The position numbers and the translations under genes are program-made. Positions 5,934-8,639 of a DNA stretch of 8,639 nucleotides are shown piece after piece. The stretch comes from an uncultured Caulobacteraceae bacterium. GTDB taxonomy: Bacteria; Pseudomonadota; Alphaproteobacteria; Caulobacterales; Caulobacteraceae. Where the stretch lies: positions 1 through 8,639 of the forward strand of contig CALFYB010000272.1 of NCBI GenBank assembly GCA_937952995.1, read 5' to 3'. The notes beneath the pieces were generated by a model. The model searched no databases. It had not been told where the DNA came from and worked only from the letters and a program-made list of their open reading frames with translations. Position 1 is the first letter of the stretch, and each line of letters starts with the position of its first letter.

Positions 5934-6644
5934 ATGATTGACCCCGATGTTTCTTTCGGCTCCCAATCGGTGAGCGCCTTTGGGTCGCTGGACCGTTCGC
6001 TTAGCTCGGCTCCTGTGATTGGTGCAGCCGAACTTGCCGCCCATCTGGCCGCGCGCATGTGTCATGACTTCATCAGTCCGGCGAGCGCCATTGTCTCTGG
6101 CCTTGATCTGCTAGAAGACCCGACCGCGCAGGATATGCGCGATGATGCCATGAACCTGATTGCCGCCAGTGCAAAGAAGCTCGTGGAACTTCTGGCCTTC
6201 ACGCGCGTGGCTTTCGGGGCCTCGGCCACCGCAGAAATGTTCGACAGCCGCAGTCTGCAAAACCTCACCACGGGCATTTTCAGTCATGTTCGCCCTGAAT
6301 TGGACTGGGCCGTGACGCCCGCCCAATTGAACAAGCCCGCCGCGCGTACGATCCTGAACCTTGCCCTTATCGGAGCCGGGGCCTTGCCAACGGGCGGCCT
6401 TGCCCGGTTGACGGCTGAGGTCGTTGGCAGTGATGTTCTGATGGCGTTGGAGGCGGTTGGTCCAAGGGTTCGGCTGCGGCCCGAGGTCAAGGCCGGTCTC
6501 AATGGCGAGCCGAAAGGCGAGGGCGTCGGCGGCCACTGGATTCAAGCCTATTATCTTCATAGCCTTTTGAGTGAAGCGGGCGGGGCCTTGGAAGTGACGG
6601 TCGGAGAAGACCGGGTTGTGGTTCGCGCGCGTGTCGGTGCTTAA
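5934..6644 (+). CDS. chpT: Histidine phosphotransferase ChpT
   Basis: ChpT relays phosphoryl groups from the hybrid kinase CckA to the response regulator CtrA and to CpdR, controlling cell-cycle progression in Caulobacter and relatives. The diagnostic block is LAARMCHDFISPASAIVSGLDLLEDP, with the phosphorylated histidine in CHDFISP (residue 44 from ATG 5934), followed by AQDMRDDAMNLIAASAKKLVELLAFTRVAFGASA, almost as in C. crescentus as I recall it. The helical dimerisation hairpin precedes a degenerate ATPase-like C-terminal domain (RPELDWAV, NKPAARTILNLALIGAGALP, LRPEVKAGLNGEP, GGHWIQAYYLHSL) that lacks kinase ATP-binding motifs, as expected. The frame is also open from GTG 5913 (seven more residues). 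I prefer ATG 5934 because AAGGA at 5916-5920 precedes it, although the 13-base spacing is long and the start is uncertain. It is followed after 79 bp by the CheY-like and CheR-like genes. Confidence 0.93.
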   Translation: MIDPDVSFGSQSVSAFGSLDRSLSSAPVIGAAELAAHLAARMCHDFISPASAIVSGLDLLEDPTAQDMRDDAMNLIAASAKKLVELLAFTRVAFGASATAEMFDSRSLQNLTTGIFSHVRPELDWAVTPAQLNKPAARTILNLALIGAGALPTGGLARLTAEVVGSDVLMALEAVGPRVRLRPEVKAGLNGEPKGEGVGGHWIQAYYLHSLLSEAGGALEVTVGEDRVVVRARVGA

Positions 6645-6653
6645 GGTTTAAGC
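6639..6653. repeat. Short inverted repeat over the chpT stop codon
   Basis: GCTTAA (6639-6644) and TTAAGC (6648-6653) flank the 3-base centre GGT; the left arm contains the chpT TAA stop. It is too short and AT-rich for a terminator and lacks a T-run. The spacing does not fit the TTAA-N7-TTAA CtrA box. The rest of the 79-bp gap to the next gene shows no clear promoter. Confidence 0.3.
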
Positions 6654-6711
6654 CGATGGATGTGTCCTTGGGACTATCAGTTCATGGATCGGCAAGGATC
6701 AAGCCATCCCT

Positions 6712-6717
6712 AAGGGG
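6712..6717 (+). promoter_or_regulatory. Ribosome binding site of the CheY-like gene
   Basis: AAGGGG lies six bases before GTG 6724. This strong site supports the GTG codon as the true start; the protein from there begins exactly as receiver domains do (strand beta-1, then two aspartates). Confidence 0.65.
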
Positions 6718-6723
6718 CGTGTC

Positions 6724-7089
6724 GTGAAGACCTGCCTGGTGGTCGATGACAGTGTTGCTATACGCAAGGTCGCCCGTATGATTTTGGAAAACCTCGGCTT
6801 TGAGGTCACTGAGGTCAGCAACGGACAGGAGGCGATCGCCTGGTGCCGTGCGGCAATGCCTGACGCGATCCTGCTCGATTGGAACATGCCGCAGATGTCA
6901 GGAATAGAGTTCTTGCGCCAACTGCGTGACGAACCGTTGGGCGCGGGCCCTAAGGTTCTTTTCTGCACCGTCGAGAATGACCTATCCCATATTAATGAGG
7001 CCCTCAAAGCCGGGGCTGACGAATATATTATGAAGCCCTTTGATGGGGATGTGATCTGCGCGAAGTTTGCTGAGGTGGGTCTGCTGTGA
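6724..7089 (+). CDS. Single-domain CheY-like response regulator
   Basis: A 121-residue stand-alone receiver domain with no output domain. All phosphorylation residues are present: acidic pair Asp8-Asp9 (VVDDS), phosphoacceptor Asp52 (LLDWNMP), Thr82 (FCTVEND) and Lys104 (MKPFD). It should accept a phosphoryl group and act by protein contact or as a phosphate sink. It lacks the arginine-rich tail of c-di-GMP-binding Cle-type CheY proteins. GTG start with AAGGGG six bases upstream. The stop overlaps the start of the CheR-like gene (GTGA, 7086-7089), so the two are translationally coupled. It lies 79 bp after chpT. As I remember it, chpT is also followed by CheY- and CheR-like genes in Caulobacter; whether ChpT phosphorylates this receiver cannot be read from sequence. 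Confidence 0.92.
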   Translation: MKTCLVVDDSVAIRKVARMILENLGFEVTEVSNGQEAIAWCRAAMPDAILLDWNMPQMSGIEFLRQLRDEPLGAGPKVLFCTVENDLSHINEALKAGADEYIMKPFDGDVICAKFAEVGLL

Positions 7090-7913
7090 CGCCTGATGAC
7101 CTTTCCCTCATCTGCCGGATCGTTCGGGCGAGAGCCGGGTATGTCGTCGATCAGGCTAAGGCCCCAATGATCGAAAACCGGTTGGGCCCGCTGGTTCGAC
7201 GTGAAGGTTTCAACAGCCTTTCTGACCTGGTGTCGGCCATTAAAACCAAGCGCGATGAACGCCTCGTCTGGGCGCTGGCCGATGCCATGCTGCCAAAAGA
7301 CACGGCCTTTTTCCGCGACCGCACCCCCTTTACCCAATTTCGAGACGTGATCCTTCCGGATTTGGAGCAGCGACTTGGCACCCCGCCCCTTCGAATTTGG
7401 AGTGCGGGCTGCGCAACGGGGGAAGAGGCCTATTCGCTGGCTCTGACCATTGATGAGGCTAGGGCTGGTCGCGCCGGCCGATCTGTGGAAATCGTCGGTT
7501 CAGACCTTTCAGAACGCTGTCTGGAGCGGGCAGCCGCTGGCATCTTTTCCCAGATGGAGGTGCAAAAGGGTCTGCCGATCCGCTATCTCGTCCGCCATTT
7601 TGAACGTCAAGATGAGGCTTGGCATCTGTCAGCGACTATTCGGCAGAAGGTCCAATGGAGCCGCGTAAATCTGATTTCCGAGATCAGCACTGTCGGCCGG
7701 TTTGACGTGATCTTCTGCCGCTACGTCTTGGGCGGCCTTGATGATCTAGTGCGCAAGCAGGTCTTGTCGCAGTTGGCCGGTGCATTGAACGACAACGGCT
7801 ATCTGATCGTTGGACGGGACGAGGCCGTTTTAGATCAGGCGGTTGGTCTTGCCCCTGTTTGGGGCTCGTCGGACATCTGTCGTCGCGAACCAGCCCTTAG
7901 GATTGTGGCTTAG
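7086..7913 (+). CDS. CheR-like SAM-dependent protein methyltransferase, variant
   Basis: CheR enzymes methylate glutamates of chemoreceptors using S-adenosylmethionine. This 275-residue protein has the N-terminal helical domain (1-80) ending in PKDTAFFRD, the counterpart of the family N-E-T-x-F-F-R-D. The SAM-binding motif is RIWSAGCATGEEAYSLAL (103-120), the acidic strand end is IVGSDLSERCLERA (136-149), and the beta-subdomain region is IFSQMEVQKGLPIRYLVRHF (153-172). The usual FCRNVLIYF motif reads FCRYVLGGL (210-218): the asparagine is Tyr213 and the following residues differ. GYLIVGRDE replaces the usual GYLFLGxSE. The length is normal for CheR and no TPR tail is present. It probably still binds SAM, but its substrate may not be a chemoreceptor, since no receptor or CheA/CheW/CheB gene is nearby. 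The GTG start overlaps the CheY-like stop by 4 bp. Its last 17 bp overlap the convergent PaiB-type gene. Confidence 0.88.
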   Translation: MTPDDLSLICRIVRARAGYVVDQAKAPMIENRLGPLVRREGFNSLSDLVSAIKTKRDERLVWALADAMLPKDTAFFRDRTPFTQFRDVILPDLEQRLGTPPLRIWSAGCATGEEAYSLALTIDEARAGRAGRSVEIVGSDLSERCLERAAAGIFSQMEVQKGLPIRYLVRHFERQDEAWHLSATIRQKVQWSRVNLISEISTVGRFDVIFCRYVLGGLDDLVRKQVLSQLAGALNDNGYLIVGRDEAVLDQAVGLAPVWGSSDICRREPALRIVA

Positions 7914-8520
7914 GGGCCCGAGCCATAATCTGCCCCACGGCTCTAGCCTGAGGATCCTGGGACTGAGATAGGGCTATCTGAACCCTCTCGACCGCCTCGC
8001 GGGGCTTATTTTGCGACAGTTTGCTCACGCCGGTTAGGCTTGTGACGTCCATCTCATAAGCAGTGATCCCTTGGCGCACCATGGTGTCGAACTTAGCGGG
8101 ATCCATCTTGGCGCGGGTCCAAACGGGCTTGGGCGCAAGCCGCTCCTCGAACTGGGCGGACAGATCATCCAGCATGAGGGCCGCCTGTTCGGGCGAGATT
8201 GTCCGGACGGTGCCGGATATTTCAGCCGAGACATAGTTCCAAGTGGGAACCTGATCACTCAGGCCGTACCAGTCAGGACTGACATAGGCGTCTGGCCCCG
8301 TAACCACACACAGGGCACGCGGATCATGAGCCAAGGCAGCGTTCAATCCATTGGCGCGGGAAAGATGAAACCTTAAGATGGACTGCTCCAAAAGGACCGG
8401 CGCGTGCGCACAGACCGGTCCGTTGGGGCCTTGGGCGATGATCAACCCAAAGCCACGCTCAGCAATCAAGCTTCTGAGGCCATCTTCGTTGGTTTCCAAA
8501 AAGGCCGAAGCGGGGTGCAT
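7897..8520 (-). CDS. PaiB-type FMN-binding split-barrel protein (putative negative regulator)
   Basis: A 207-residue protein of the PaiB family, named after a Bacillus subtilis protein linked to repression of sporulation and degradative enzymes; the fold is an FMN-binding split barrel. Family landmarks are FHLSRAN (51-57), VVTGPDAYVSPDWYG (72-86), VPTWNYVSAEISG (91-103) and GVSKLSQNKP (164-173). The DNA-binding or enzymatic role of such proteins is poorly defined, and no helix-turn-helix is visible. The frame is open 15 codons further (ATG 8565), but ATG 8520 is preferred: AGGAAG at 8529-8534 lies eight bases away and MHPASAFLE fits the short family N-terminus, while 8565 has no Shine-Dalgarno site. 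It is convergent with the CheR-like gene, overlapping by 17 bp (7897-7913), and divergent from the gene starting at 8599. Its relation to the chpT operon is probably only positional. Confidence 0.9.
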   Translation of the reverse strand: MHPASAFLETNEDGLRSLIAERGFGLIIAQGPNGPVCAHAPVLLEQSILRFHLSRANGLNAALAHDPRALCVVTGPDAYVSPDWYGLSDQVPTWNYVSAEISGTVRTISPEQAALMLDDLSAQFEERLAPKPVWTRAKMDPAKFDTMVRQGITAYEMDVTSLTGVSKLSQNKPREAVERVQIALSQSQDPQARAVGQIMARAPKPQS

Positions 8521-8528
8521 GGGCAAGA

Positions 8529-8534
8529 CTTCCT
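8529..8534 (-). promoter_or_regulatory. Ribosome binding site deciding the PaiB-type start
   Basis: AGGAAG on the minus strand, eight bases before ATG 8520. It is the reason for choosing this start over the upstream in-frame ATG at 8565. Confidence 0.65.
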
Positions 8535-8598
8535 GCAGATTGAGGCTTAAGCTCTGAATGATCATGTGCCGTTCATCAAGACGCGTTATAAAGAGACC

Positions 8599-8639
8599 AT
8601 GACAAACCCATTCAAACTCTCTGGCCTGTTGCTGGCGAC
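8599..8639 (+). CDS. Start of an unidentified gene, truncated by the window edge
   Basis: ATG 8599 opens a frame without a stop to the edge, reading MTNPFKLSGLLLA. A lysine followed by a run of hydrophobic residues would suit a signal peptide or first membrane helix. A purine-rich AAAGAGA (8590-8596) precedes it but is a weak ribosome binding site. Thirteen codons are too few to identify the product. If real, it is divergent from the PaiB-type gene with a 78-bp intergenic region holding the short palindromes GCTTAAGC and ATGATCAT. Confidence 0.4.
   Translation, partial: MTNPFKLSGLLLA

Noticed and set aside
6111..6560. 149-residue minus-strand frame inside chpT
   Set aside because: chpT is certain; the antisense product has no recognisable features.
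6699..7337. 212-residue minus-strand frame opposite the CheY-like and CheR-like genes
   Set aside because: Both sense genes are clearly real by motif, the antisense protein is low in recognisable structure, and no ribosome binding site was seen.
8521..8565. Fifteen-codon N-terminal extension of the PaiB-type protein
   Set aside because: ATG 8565 lacks a Shine-Dalgarno site, while ATG 8520 has AGGAAG eight bases upstream and matches the family N-terminus.

Overview
The window looks like chromosomal DNA of an alphaproteobacterium of the order Caulobacterales. The strongest evidence is a clear ChpT phosphotransferase gene (CckA-ChpT-CtrA cell-cycle phosphorelay), followed by a single-domain CheY-like receiver and a CheR-like methyltransferase. 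Moderately high GC and short intergenic spaces fit this. I cannot name the genus; the GC looks lower than in Caulobacter itself, by eye only.

Layout. (1) Bases 3-479 (+) hold the 3' end of a gene whose C-terminus resembles the start of the CysG/SUMT tetrapyrrole methylase domain but stops early. Its stop codon overlaps the stop of the convergent gene. (2) Bases 476-4244 (-) form a three-gene unit read right to left: an acetyl-CoA hydrolase/CoA-transferase family protein, a GntR/UTRA regulator 29 bp later, and an MHS-type major facilitator transporter 74 bp after that. This looks like uptake, CoA activation and local control of a small carboxylic acid. (3) Bases 4245-4432 are a divergent intergenic region with two crossing 8-bp inverted repeats. 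(4) Bases 4433-5809 (+) encode an amidase-signature hydrolase, which could release a carboxylate from an amide; its link to unit 2 is an inference from divergence only. (5) Bases 5913-7913 (+) carry chpT, a CheY-like receiver and a CheR-like methyltransferase; the last two overlap by 4 bp (GTGA). (6) Bases 7897-8520 (-) encode a PaiB-type FMN-binding protein whose 3' end overlaps the CheR gene by 17 bp. (7) A + strand gene of unknown function starts at 8599 and runs off the window.

Functionally the window has two halves: a metabolic cassette (amidase, CoA-transferase-like protein, transporter, GntR regulator) and a signalling operon joining the cell-cycle phosphotransferase to chemotaxis-type proteins. 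The points most worth a second look are the missing catalytic glutamate in the CoA-transferase-like protein, the long periplasmic insertion with two cysteines in the transporter, the altered SAM-pocket motif in the CheR-like protein, the crossing inverted repeats before the amidase, and a hairpin that would cover the chpT ribosome binding site. No rRNA, tRNA, insertion sequence, CRISPR array or phage gene was seen.
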